Below, piece after piece: positions 37,868 through 46,785 of a stretch of 64,000 bases of DNA. How positions within the stretch are numbered: position 1 is the stretch's first letter; the number at the start of each line of letters is the position of its first letter. The notes under the pieces were generated by a model. It was not told the DNA's origin, ran no database searches, and saw only the letters and a program-made list of their open reading frames with translations. Location: assembly GCA_030533445.1 (NCBI GenBank), contig CM060081.1, positions 40,288,611 through 40,352,610 on the forward strand, given 5' to 3'. The stretch is from Cyprinodon diabolis (Eukaryota > Chordata > Actinopteri > Cyprinodontiformes > Cyprinodontidae). A program made the translations under genes and the position numbers.

Positions 37868-38160
37868 AGGCTGTGTGCACAATTATAAGGCAAGTTTTTG
37901 TTTTGACCTGTATCATTATTTCTATGCATATTTTAAAACTCCAAGCTGTATAAACTTGAATGCGTATTGAATATAAACATATCAGCTAATATGTATTTGT
38001 TTAATGCGGTAGGAAAGGGCCTATAAAGCTCAACACCCATTATGAAGGTGTGCAAAATTATTAGGCAGTTTGTTTTCCTCAGAAAAAAGGTGCCAAAAAA
38101 GATTTAAGTGACTCTGTAAGGTGCAACACTGTAAAAGCCTGAAATGTTTGATATGTTATG
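37868..38160 (+). pseudogene. Relic of a second Tc1/mariner family (N-terminal fragment)
   Basis: GTGTGCACAATTATAAGGCA at 37874 and GTGTGCAAAATTATTAGGCA at 38048 are end motifs of a widespread fish mariner-like element. The second is followed by degraded sequence reading KKDLSDSV, which resembles the start of that transposase (KRDLTDSE type). Only the 5' end is recognisable and no catalytic domain remains. Confidence 0.5.
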
Positions 38161-38915
38161 GGGAAAAAACTAGAACAAATGCTTATTGTAAAACTCATTG
38201 GAACCCTGTATTAAAAAAAGTAACAATAGCACAGGTTTGGCAGTTTTGTTTTTTTTTTGTTTTTTTATCAAGCATTGCTTCACATTAATGTATTTACCAA
38301 CGTTTAAAATCCAAACAATCTTTCTTGTGTGCATTATCCAGATAAGGAGATGCAAAAAGATTTGTACTTGTCAGGTACAGTAATAGAGAGGAACTATTGC
38401 CTCCCTGCTGGCCAGACTACTTTTTATTCATTATCAGTTAAGTAAATATGGATGTGATGATGAAGAACTAAGTATTTTAATTTCAGATTATAAAAAATTC
38501 AACAAAACAAGTCATATTAGACTGTTTAGTTTTCACCGTGGTAAATGTTTTATACTCAAATAATGCAGTATGTTCTTTAAAGTTGTTTTTATTCAGTAGT
38601 TGTTTGTATTTGAAAATTATGAAGACAATCATATGTGTAACAATACACTGCTACATTTGGTTTGCAAGATTTTTATGTCTCAGAACTGACTTACAGTTGC
38701 CACACAGGACTTATGTGAACTCTGAGTGGAAAAAACGTTTTTTATTCAGGTCTGGACATTCAGAGCTAACAAAAGGCCACTCCTTCCCCCCACCACCAAA
38801 ACACATCCAGAGGTGTTGAAATGTTTCAGGAGGAAGGCAACAGTCTTCTATGTTGCACATAACAAAAACTGATTAAGCAGACCAACACCTCTGAGAGAGG
38901 GTCCAAAATGAGAAC

Positions 38916-39005
38916 ATAAAAGCAGAACTACAATCTTTGCTTCATCCCTACGGTTAGCTGAGTGAATCCCAGCGCTGGACGGTGAACGTCGCTCTGTCAT
39001 GACAG
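38916..39005 (+). promoter_or_regulatory. Candidate promoter and leader exon of the recombinase gene
   Basis: A TATA-like ATAAAAG at 38916-38922 precedes a 60-90 base segment ending GTCATGACAG|GTAACT, a strong splice donor at 39006. The next usable acceptor before a plus-strand coding exon is at 42268. The link is inferred only from orientation and spacing. Confidence 0.3.
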
Positions 39006-39180
39006 GTAACTTTTGATCATTTTTGGTATGTTATGGATAAAGTGATTCTGTATTTTTCCTCTATCTCTTATTTATTTACACGCACACTTCTGCTACTTAC
39101 CCAACCATACAACTGGAGACCATCACCAGTCACACATAAACAGATGAAACTGACTACACTACCATTTAGGGAGCAGAACT

Positions 39181-39204
39181 TGCACTACTATTAATAGTAG
39201 TGCA
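39181..39204. repeat. 24-bp perfect palindrome
   Basis: TGCACTACTATT is followed directly by its exact reverse complement, with no loop. Confidence 0.95.
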
Positions 39205-39460
39205 CTAATATTGATATCATCTGAGACATCAATATTAAAATCATCAAGAATGATACAATAAGTATATTTCTGATTTTCAGCAACCATGTGATTCAAAGTG
39301 CTTTACAAAGTGCTTTAGAATAAGACTAAGTAGTCAGTAACATACTAGGAGGGTTTCTCTGAATTCTTGTTCTAATAAAACTAGATGTTGGTTCTCCATA
39401 TATGATTCTATACTTTCTAAGTGTGTTCTAATTGTTTCTCTAGGTCTTGCTCAGATATTA
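39205..39460 (-). pseudogene. Possible LINE endonuclease remnant
   Basis: On the minus strand a segment reads CIILDDFNIDVSDDIN, preceded by VTDYLVLF. This is similar to the LLGDFNIHV block of non-LTR retrotransposon endonucleases. It is short and frame-broken. Confidence 0.4.
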
Positions 39461-39517
39461 AGAGTTTAACAATTTATAATCATCAGAATGCATTTTTCAT
39501 TGATTTGCATTATATAA

Positions 39518-39586
39518 AATGTCCACGCTTGGTTTGTATTGAATGACAGAGGTCCCCTGATTGATGGTATAGAATAACACAAGTCT
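39518..39586 (+). repeat. Recurrent module, copy C (degraded)
   Basis: Matches the central part of copies A and B (CTTGGTTTGTA, ATGACAGAGGTCC, ACACAAGTCT), with many differences. Confidence 0.5.
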
Positions 39587-40427
39587 AAGTTACTTGAAAG
39601 TTTCATATAAACTCCAAAATGGTTGAATACAAAAACAATGAGTTAAATGGAAGAAAAATGTAATATTAATTCAAATATTTGTTGTGTTATGTTTTTCACA
39701 AAGTGGCAATGTTAGCACAGCCTTCTGAAATGTATGATTTATTAGAAAAACAGAAGAAACCATCGTTAAAGAAACAATTATGCTTAAAATAAATACAATA
39801 ACACATGTTTGATTTGTTTAATCATATCTTGCAGTAAGTCCAAGAACTGTACTGTAAGTCCTAACAGTTAAAATTACCATGGAGCAATCGGCCAGTCCCA
39901 TCCTCCCAAGTCATACATACATTGAATTTAGATTCAAATTCAAGTGAATGAAGCTACGCCTTTTATTATTCTGTCTTTTGTGAGACACATTTCTTCTTGA
40001 AATGCTTGGATGGGTGAGGGGTCGTTCTCCCAATGTCTAGAAATAAAACTCTTTTCAAAACATGTCTTCCTGTTTTGCTGGTAATGAGAGAGGATGAAAA
40101 ATTTCACTGCTTATACAGCTTTTTCCATCCTCATCCTTGCATAAGGTAATGTAAATCAACTCACCAATATTACAAAGCTTTGAGTGGCAATGAGCTTTAA
40201 CTGGATGTTAGGATAACTAAGCCCTTTTTTCATCCTCAGATCCAATTGAATCAAGGCATAGTCATTACTTGCTGATTGAACTGCTTGTACTTATAACAGT
40301 TTGGTGTTCATAAAAATAGTTTATATGGATTCTAATGTTTTGTGAATACCAAACATGTCTAAGAAACAGTGATGACAGTAAAAGCAAATAGCTTAAGAAA
40401 CTTGTACAATTACTCATCTTTACACCT

Positions 40428-40468
40428 CCAGGCCACATTCGGCCCGCGGGCCAATAGTTTGACACATG
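40428..40468. repeat. hAT-derived repeat scrap
   Basis: CCACATTCGGCCCGCGGGCC followed by AATAGTTTGACAC resembles the end of an old, widespread vertebrate hAT-derived repeat ('ggcccgcgggccaaatgtggcc'). Confidence 0.4.
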
Positions 40469-40507
40469 ATACAGTTTAAGCAAACAGCCTTCTGCCTAGT
40501 GCAGATG

Positions 40508-41045
40508 GTGAGTACCACTATTTAAAAACAAATGCAACTATTTGTTCTTTCATTTTTTTCAATAACTTGGACTCTGATAGCTTAGGACAGCCATTTAAAA
40601 ACAAATGCAGTCATTCATTCTTTTGTTGTCTGGAATGTCCTGAGGGCTTTTTTACAGGATAGTAGAGGGGCTGGGTTTTTCCGGATATCTTGGCTGAATT
40701 ATGGTTCGGTTTTACAAAAGCAGAACCACATAAGTTGCAATGGTAATTTATCTTGTGTATCAGACCAGACCAATAGCCAGGCTTAAAGCCCAATAGGTCA
40801 TGACATATTTCATGCAATGTGCATGATGTATGTACATGTATTTTGCAAGAAGTGTATGTACAGACAACAAGTGCATGTACAGAATTGAGAGCTGGTTTCA
40901 CAAAACCAGCTCTCCGGGTTTTGTGAAACAGTCCTCTGAATATAACAATTTAAAAACAAATGCAACCATTCAGTCTTTTGTTATTCTCAATTTGCAAGAT
41001 CCTGGTAGGTGAATACAACCATTCAAAAACAAATGCAACCAATCA
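40508..41045 (+). repeat. Two pairs of 73-bp-spaced repeats (TTTAAAAACAAATGCAAC)
   Basis: The core TTTAAAAACAAATGCA occurs at 40521, 40594 and 40949, and once changed (TTCAAAAACAAATGCA) at 41022. Both pairs are spaced exactly 73 bp, and the pairs are 428 bp apart. Flanking bases (GGTGAGTACCACT versus GGTGAATACAACC) also align, indicating an old tandem duplication copied as a block. Confidence 0.75.
40887..40914. repeat. 12-bp-arm perfect hairpin
   Basis: GAGAGCTGGTTT, a CACA loop, then the exact complement. It is followed by GTTTTGTGAAAC, which mirrors part of the same sequence. It is probably a MITE end. Confidence 0.85.
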
Positions 41046-41349
41046 TTTGGAATGCCTTCTTGAGAGGGCATTCCAGACAGGGGTATATAGTCTGGGTCCC
41101 TTAAGAAAGAGACATGTTTTGGTCACTTCGGAAGCCTTGACTGCTTTTCCAATTCCAGGAGGTAGAAAACCAACCTTGAGCTTTTTTTTTACTCTTGTTT
41201 GTGTTTAGAACAGGTATGTTCTATACTTAAACAAGTTTCCCTTTAATCTTTCAATGATTTCACCCATGTTACCATGCTTTTTTATTGCCTTTTGTATAAA
41301 CAGTCATTATGAATCAAATAGTTTCAAAACAGTAACCATGTATAATATG

Positions 41350-42239
41350 TAGGGTTGGGAATTGAAAAGATTTTCACGATTCCGATTCCCTTTTCGATTC
41401 TATGAAACGATTCGATTCTTTATCGATTCTTTTTTCGATTCCAATTTGGGGGAAAAAGGAGAACAAACAGTTTGATTATCAGAATCAACTTTGTTTACTT
41501 AACTATTGCACAATCTTACAAACTCAACAAGATCAAGATGTCCAGAGGAAATGTGAAACTGGAGTAACATCTGTGTTTAAATGAAAAATGAATACAAGAA
41601 CAAACTTAATAACCAACAATGTCTAATAACAAATTATGGGATAATAACCTATTTTAAATAACAAAAAATACTAATTATAAAACAGTAGTAGGGAAAATTA
41701 ACACTTCTTTTGCAGAAAGATGAGCATATCTGCTTTTCTGGAAGGATACGGGATCTTTCAGGGCTTATGGTGTCTCCAGCCGTGGAGAACACCCTCTCAG
41801 ATGGGGTGGAGGAAGCCTGCACACAGAGGTAGTTTTCAGCCAGTCCAGATAGCAAGGGCAGCGTATCTTGCTTGTTCCACCACCACAGTGTGGCGCTATC
41901 CCTGCAGGGGATGGAGGGCAAGCTTTTACAGAGCTGGATTTCCTGATCTACCCTCTGGGCTAAGGAAAGACGGGGCTTTGATTCACAAAGTGAACGCAGC
42001 TCGTTGTCTTCCTACTCGAATAGTTCTTCCAACTTGCGTAATTTGCGTAACTTACATAACTTGCGTAACTTACGTAAAAAAAACGGGACGTAAGTCGTGC
42101 TCCCCAGAGCCGGCGCTCTAGGCTCTGGTGCTGCGGGAATCGAAAAAAGAATCGTTCAGCGAGCTGCCAAACGATGCCATGGAATCGGAAAATACGGAAC
42201 CAGTTCTTAACAGGAACCGGTTTTCGATTCCCATCCCTA
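41350..42239 (-). mobile_element. hAT element, internally deleted, 8-bp TSD
   Basis: It begins TAGGGTTGGGAATTGAAAAG and ends with the complement of TAGGGATGGGAATCGAAAAC. Both sides carry the exact 8-bp repeat ATAATATG (41342-41349 and 42240-42247). Inside is only the C-terminal part of a hAT transposase on the minus strand, so this copy is non-autonomous. Near 42031-42076 there is a 9-10 bp tandem (CTTGCGTAA variants, five copies). Confidence 0.92.
41649..41921 (-). pseudogene. hAT transposase C-terminal (dimerisation) fragment
   Basis: The 90-codon frame contains LPLLSGLAENYLCVQASSTP, immediately followed by SERVFSTAGDTISPERSRIL. This is the signature of the hATC dimerisation domain in Ac/ZBED-like hAT transposases. 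The N-terminal BED finger and catalytic core are absent, deleted from this copy. The frame ends in AT-rich sequence rather than a normal terminus. Confidence 0.85.
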
Positions 42240-42268
42240 ATAATATGTATATCTTTACATTTCCACAG

Positions 42269-42379
42269 AAAAAAATGAGGCCCAAAAGAGTTAAACCTGA
42301 AAAGGAGGACTTCATCAGGCCACATCAGCCTGATTATACTGGAAACATGAACAGTGCTGGGTTTGAGAATAAAAATAAA
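42269..42379 (+). CDS. Recombinase gene, first coding exon
   Basis: An acceptor TTTCCACAG at 42268 is followed by ATG at 42275-42277 and 35 codons (MRPKRVKPEKEDFIRPHQ...) to a GTAAGT donor at 42380. The exon ends in phase 0. It lies only 22 bases beyond the hAT target duplication. The sequence is basic and charged with no domain. Joining to the next exon keeps the frame open, which supports the call. Confidence 0.6.
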
Positions 42380-42535
42380 GTAAGTAATTCTTCTCAAGTA
42401 GGGTAGGGAAATATAACGTTAATTTTTCTTTAAGAAAATAAAGTTTTTCACAGTAGAGATTTTGCCTTACTTTTTTATTCGACTGGCTAAATACATATAT
42501 TAATTGTCACCTGATATATAAATTTATTCACTACT

Positions 42536-43266
42536 TGTTATGTTGGGTCTAAGGTTCTTAACCCAAATGCAGAACACCACGGAGACAGAGTAAAAGTTTC
42601 AACTGTTTATTGAGATACACACAAATAAAGTTATTTTGGACTGATGCTGGAACGGGTCTGGGACTGGTATCACAGGATTCTCTGCAGAGAGGGATAGTTT
42701 GGTTCGCCAGGAAGCAGGAGTCTCTTGACAGAGTTTGGAACTGATCTGTACCTGATTGTGGTTCAGACTGAGCAGTAGAGGGAGGAAACCAGAAGGGTCC
42801 AGAGACTGAGGGATCAGCAGAGGCTTAGCAGCGGCAGGGCTTGGCTTCAGACTAGTGAGGTTCAGACCTTGAGTTGATCTCCAAGTTCTCTCCTTGAGAA
42901 CAGGCAGGCAGATTCAGACAGTAGATCTTCAGGTTTGGCTTCAAAGAGCAGGCAGGCAGGTTTCAGACTATGAGCTCCTCCAGAGCTCCAGGCTTTATTC
43001 AGGTCTTCCTAGGAAGCAAAGAGGACAAAAACTGGTTAGGATCAAGTTTACTCTTCAGTGCAGTCAGAGATTCAGACATGCAGGTTTGGCTCAGGCTTGC
43101 TAACCATAACTGGTCTAACACTCTGGCACCGAAGAGAAGTTCAGCCGCTGCTTATAAGCTGGTCTCCTTGATGAGCTGATCAGCCGCAGGTGTGAGGGTG
43201 GCTTCAGCTCAGGGGACCCGGGGCGCCCTCTGCTGGAGAAAGGTGGCAGATCTCCAGATCCCAACA
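42536..43266 (-). mobile_element. Solo LTR, family 1 copy 2, in recombinase-gene intron
   Basis: The plus-strand sequence starts TGTTATGTTGGG and ends GATCCCAACA, with the 5-bp duplication CTACT at 42531-42535 and 43267-43271. In reverse complement it has a TATA-like region, the 'gtgccagagtgttag' segment and an AATAAA signal (TTTATT at 42606-42611), as in the copy at 1313-2180. No internal retroviral sequence remains. Confidence 0.88.
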
Positions 43267-43288
43267 CTACTTTTTGTTATAATTACAG

Positions 43289-43438
43289 GATGGAGCCCAT
43301 TCAAGAAATTTCTGCCTTGAAACCTTTAATGACATGAACATTGCAGAGAGTATGGTCACAGATTTGCCAGACATTACTACCAGTAATCCCCTGCCCTTAT
43401 CTCTGCCTACAAAAGAGGAATTTTCTGAATGTGAAATG
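43289..43438 (+). CDS. Recombinase gene, second coding exon
   Basis: This 150-nt exon lies between acceptor ATAATTACAG and donor ATG|GTAATA. It is open in phase 0 (DGAHSRNFCLETFND... to ...EEFSECEM), acidic, and in frame with the exons on both sides. No domain was recognised. The acceptor lies just past the LTR target duplication, so the LTR inserted only about 20 bases upstream of it. Confidence 0.6.
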
Positions 43439-43563
43439 GTAATAAAGGGTTTAGTTACTCAAGTAGTGATAAAGACAATCATAACTATGTAAAAAAAAGT
43501 GTTGCATGTAGCATATTATTCTCTTGTTTTGCAACATAATTAATACGCTACATTATCTTTCAG

Positions 43564-44616
43564 AATACTGACGAACAATTTTCCCTTACTCTGGAAATGT
43601 CAGATGAACAAGGCGATGATGGCCCTCAAGCAGAGGAAGAAGAAACTACAAACACTCAAGTAATTCACAGAAAACCATCTTTTAAAACTGAGCAGCCCTC
43701 AAATGACAGTAACTCTCAACAATATAATATCACAGTGAAAATGTCTTCAAACACTGCAAATCAACGTGTCTATGACAAGAGGAATTATTGTCTGTACTGT
43801 GAGAAGCCTTACGCAAAACTCACAAGACATCTGCAACAGAAGCATTCAGACAAATCTGATGTGGCTAAGGCACTTGCTCACAAGAAAGGATCAACAATGC
43901 ACTCCTTGTTGTTGACCAAAGTAAGAAACATGGGAAACTACCACCACAACTGTTCTGTTCTGTCTTCCAGAAAGGGACAAATTATACCAAAAAGGCAAGC
44001 AACCTGTCAATCAGTTGCAACCAACTACCTACCTTGCAAGTTTTGCTTTGCTGTGTATGTCAAGACAGATCTCTGGAGACATCATAAGCGTTGCAAACTC
44101 CAGTTGAAAGAGGGCATGGTCAAAAGAAAAGTCCAGGCAAGTTCTTCCATGATGTTGCCTACGGATACTGTGATTTCTACTGGATTTAAGGTGGTTCTCC
44201 AGGGCATGAACTATGACAATATAACTCAGTTAGTAAAGGCAGACTCCCTTATTATTTCACTGGGAGAGAGAATGTTCCTGAAAAATGGAGAAGGTGGACG
44301 GCATCGAGCAGACATCAGAAATAAGATGAGAGAACTTGCCAGACTTGTTCTGATGGCAAGAAACATTGACAAAGACGTTGTATTTTTGAAGGACTTCATC
44401 TGTCCAGGAAAATTCAACACAGTCCTTGAGGCTGTAAAACAGATGACTGGGTTTAATGCACTATCCAACAGATTCACAGTGCACTCAACTGCACTAAAAC
44501 TGCGTCATTCTCTTGTGAAAGTGTTATATATTTTGCAAGGAGAGGCACTGCATCAAAAAAATGTTAATTTAAAATCTAAAGCAGAGCAATTTATTAAATT
44601 AATTGAACTAGAATAG
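43564..44616 (+). pseudogene. Zinc-finger half of a tyrosine-recombinase-like protein
   Basis: The exon starts after acceptor ATCTTTCAG and reads NTDEQFSLTLEMSDEQ in phase 0 from the previous exon. Counting from the Met at 43597, a C2H2-like finger lies at residues 65-83 (CLYCEK...RHLQQKH, CX2CX9HX4H). A second, C2HC-like finger lies at 147-166 (CKFCFAV...WRHHKRC). Both probably bind DNA. A helical segment follows (ADSLIISLGERMF, RADIRNKMRELARLVL). The frame stops at 44614-44616 (IKLIELE*), but the homologous protein continues in the +1-shifted frame. One base has therefore been lost or gained at about 44605-44614. The family is a zinc-finger/recombinase protein common in fish genomes, similar in plan to Crypton-type elements. 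Confidence 0.8.
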
Positions 44617-44623
44617 ACAACAC

Positions 44624-45401
44624 ATGTATCAAAAGAAATGGAATATGCCACAAATACTGCCTTTGTCAGAGGACATCAAAAAGCTCCAGGACCATCTGAA
44701 AAGCCTTAAGGTAGTCCACAAACAAAATCTCATTGATCAGCCAGCACAAAATTCTTGGAGTCAACTCTCACAAGTCACTCTGACACAGCTAATACTGTTC
44801 AATCACCGTCATGAAGGAGAAATCTCAAGAATGGAACTCAACACTTATTTGCAAAGGAGCAAACACAGTACGCACAATGAAGTTTTGGAAAGCCTTTCAG
44901 CATTTGAAAAAAAGCTTTGTGAGAATCTCACCAGAGTAGAGGTACCAGGAAAAAGGGGCCGCAAAGTGCCTGTCCTGTTCCCAACAAATCCAAAAGAGTC
45001 TGTGGAACTTCTGATTAAAACTAGAGAAGAGGCTGGAATTTCCCCTGCCAATCCCTACATTTTTGCTCGACCATTTAATGGATCTCAAGAGAGCATTCGT
45101 GGATGCGACTGCTTAAAACGTTTTGCAGAAAGCTGTGGAGCACAACAACTACAGAATCTCACATCAACCAAACTACGGAAGCATGTAGCCACAGTTTCAC
45201 AACTCTTAAACCTACAAACCCAAAAACTAGACCAGCTCGCTACTTTCATGGGACATGATATTGAGGTCCAAAGGGAATTTTACAGACTGCCTGAAGAAAC
45301 ACTCCTAATGGCAAAAGTCAGTAGACTTCTTTTGGCTCTGCAAGGAGGAATTAATAAATTCAAAGGAAAATCCCTGGAAGACATCACACCAAATATTAAC
45401 T
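44624..45401 (+). pseudogene. Tyrosine recombinase catalytic half (Crypton-like)
   Basis: The frame runs from QKKWNMPQILPLSEDIKKL to SLEDITPNIN, where a GTAAGT donor begins at 45402. Residues are counted from the Met at 44624. The core shows the tyrosine-recombinase signature in order: Arg62 in LILFNHRHEGEISRMEL (box I), a beta-hairpin lysine in GKRGRKVPVLF (about 110-114), Arg185 in TSTKLRKHVAT (box II, with Thr replacing the usual His of HxxR), His211 in FMGHD, and the nucleophile Tyr220 in REFYRLP. All are intact here, although a frameshift separates them from the zinc fingers. These enzymes cut and rejoin DNA without host repair. In eukaryotes they occur in Cryptons, DIRS-like elements and domesticated genes. 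Confidence 0.8.
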
Positions 45402-45513
45402 GTAAGTAAAGGATTTTAAATATGTCTATTTTGCATTAAATAATGCAATTTGGACACTGTCAGCAAAAAATGACTGTTGTGTTTAAATATTTACTGAAAC
45501 TATTTTGTTGCAG

Positions 45514-45581
45514 CTGAGGAGGATCTGGAGACTCAGATGCAGATGTCCAATCTGAGGGGACTGCTAACAGAGGTCAAAAAG
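45514..45581 (+). CDS. Recombinase gene, downstream exon
   Basis: The 68-nt exon lies between acceptor TTGTTGCAG and donor AAG|GTAAAT. It reads SEEDLETQMQMSNLRGLLTEVKK when joined to the previous exon. It is acidic then basic, as expected for a linker after the catalytic domain. Confidence 0.55.
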
Positions 45582-45701
45582 GTAAATTACATTACTCTTG
45601 TATAGTAACGGTTAAAAAAAAAACTGCACTTAATGAAGAGTTTTTAAATTATATTGTTTCAATTTGATGTAAACATTTAATTGCCACATATATTTTTTCA
45701 G

Positions 45702-45960
45702 AAACTGCAAAGGCTGAACACTGGAAAGTGAGAACTTCATCATGCAAGGCAACTGGGGGCAATAAACAGTCATCAATGCCATCAAATCAAGAGTATGTTA
45801 TTCAGTTCTTTCTATAAAATATCTCTGCATGAAAAAAATGACTTTTATTTCCTAAATTTGGTGTTGGGGATTTTTATTAAGCAATGTATTCATTCTCTTC
45901 CCTCATTTTTTTACAGAAAAACCCAAAAGGCTCTGGTCTGAAAGGTGGTGCTCTGAGTGA
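45702..45960 (+). pseudogene. Recombinase gene, degraded terminal exons
   Basis: The exon at 45702-45792 follows TATTTTTTCAG. In phase it reads KLQRLNTGK and then a TGA at 45729. In another frame it is open to GTATGT at 45793. A further acceptor TTTTTACAG at 45917 leads to a segment that in one frame reads KPKRLWSER. This resembles the start of a Myb-like domain found at the C-terminus of related fish proteins. The frames do not join cleanly, so the tail is probably decayed. The stop at 45729 could also be the natural end. Confidence 0.4.
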
Positions 45961-46401
45961 TCACTAGACTACTGGATCCACGGGAGCTCGGTCACAGCCA
46001 ATAGTTTCCAGAGGAGCCAAGGGATTACTGGCATGGCTGGACTAATGGTTGTGGTGGTGGTAACCACTAGACCACTGGAATACAGCTGGAACAGAAGTAG
46101 TCTTGATTTATTATGTTGCTATTGTTTCATTATTTTTGGCAATCAACATTAAAAATACTCTGTAATTAATACTGTTATCAGAGCTATTATTAATATAGCA
46201 ATGAGGTACTGCATTAATCAAGAATCAGGAAGTAAAATGAAGGTGTGCTTATAAAATACATATAAACAAGATGAGATCATTTTGTGATGTTGCTGGAGAA
46301 GGGGTGGGGCTTAATACATTTATAGTTCTACCCGCTCCTTTGAATGTTTGTGTTATTACATTGTAGTAATTTTATTGTAACTTGGCATGTTCAGTAAAGT
46401 A

Positions 46402-46406
46402 AATAA

Positions 46407-46464
<58 letters not shown>
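46402..46464 (+). repeat. Poly(A) signal and (AT)n microsatellite
   Basis: AATAAA at 46402-46407 is followed immediately by about 28 AT dinucleotides. The AATAAA could end the recombinase transcript. Confidence 0.8.
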
Positions 46465-46472
<8 letters not shown>

Positions 46473-46690
46473 GAACAATCTGCACCTCTGAAGGGTTAGA
46501 ACAATGGCATATAATTGGTTTAAAAGTTACCTTTTCGTTAGACATCATTATGTAGACATTAATCCCCAAAAATTGGGGGATATTAAACATTGATTTCCTC
46601 AGGATTAAATTTTGGGACCCATGCCTACTTCATTAGGATGGTTGAAAGTAAAGATATTTGATAAAATGTAATATTCTCTTTTTATCTAGA

Positions 46691-46785
46691 GTGTGTATGT
46701 CACTCCATCCTATCTCAGTGGGGACTTGTGTCGTTCTGCACCAGCAACAGTGGACCCCTGTCACTCTATACAAACCTTTACTCTT
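46691..46785 (-). repeat. Recurrent module, copy D (inverted)
   Basis: The reverse complement contains AAAGGTTTGTATAGAGTGACA, GGGGTCCACTGTTGCTGGTG and AAGTCCCCACTGAGATAGGA, collinear with copies A and B. A much weaker forward match may exist at 47222-47270. Confidence 0.8.

Noticed and set aside
40508..41045. CRISPR-like spaced repeats
   Set aside because: There are only four diverged units in a eukaryotic context with similar, not unique, spacers. This is an ordinary tandem or block duplication.
46372..46590. Minus-strand frame with a long IY repeat
   Set aside because: It is produced by the (AT)n microsatellite.
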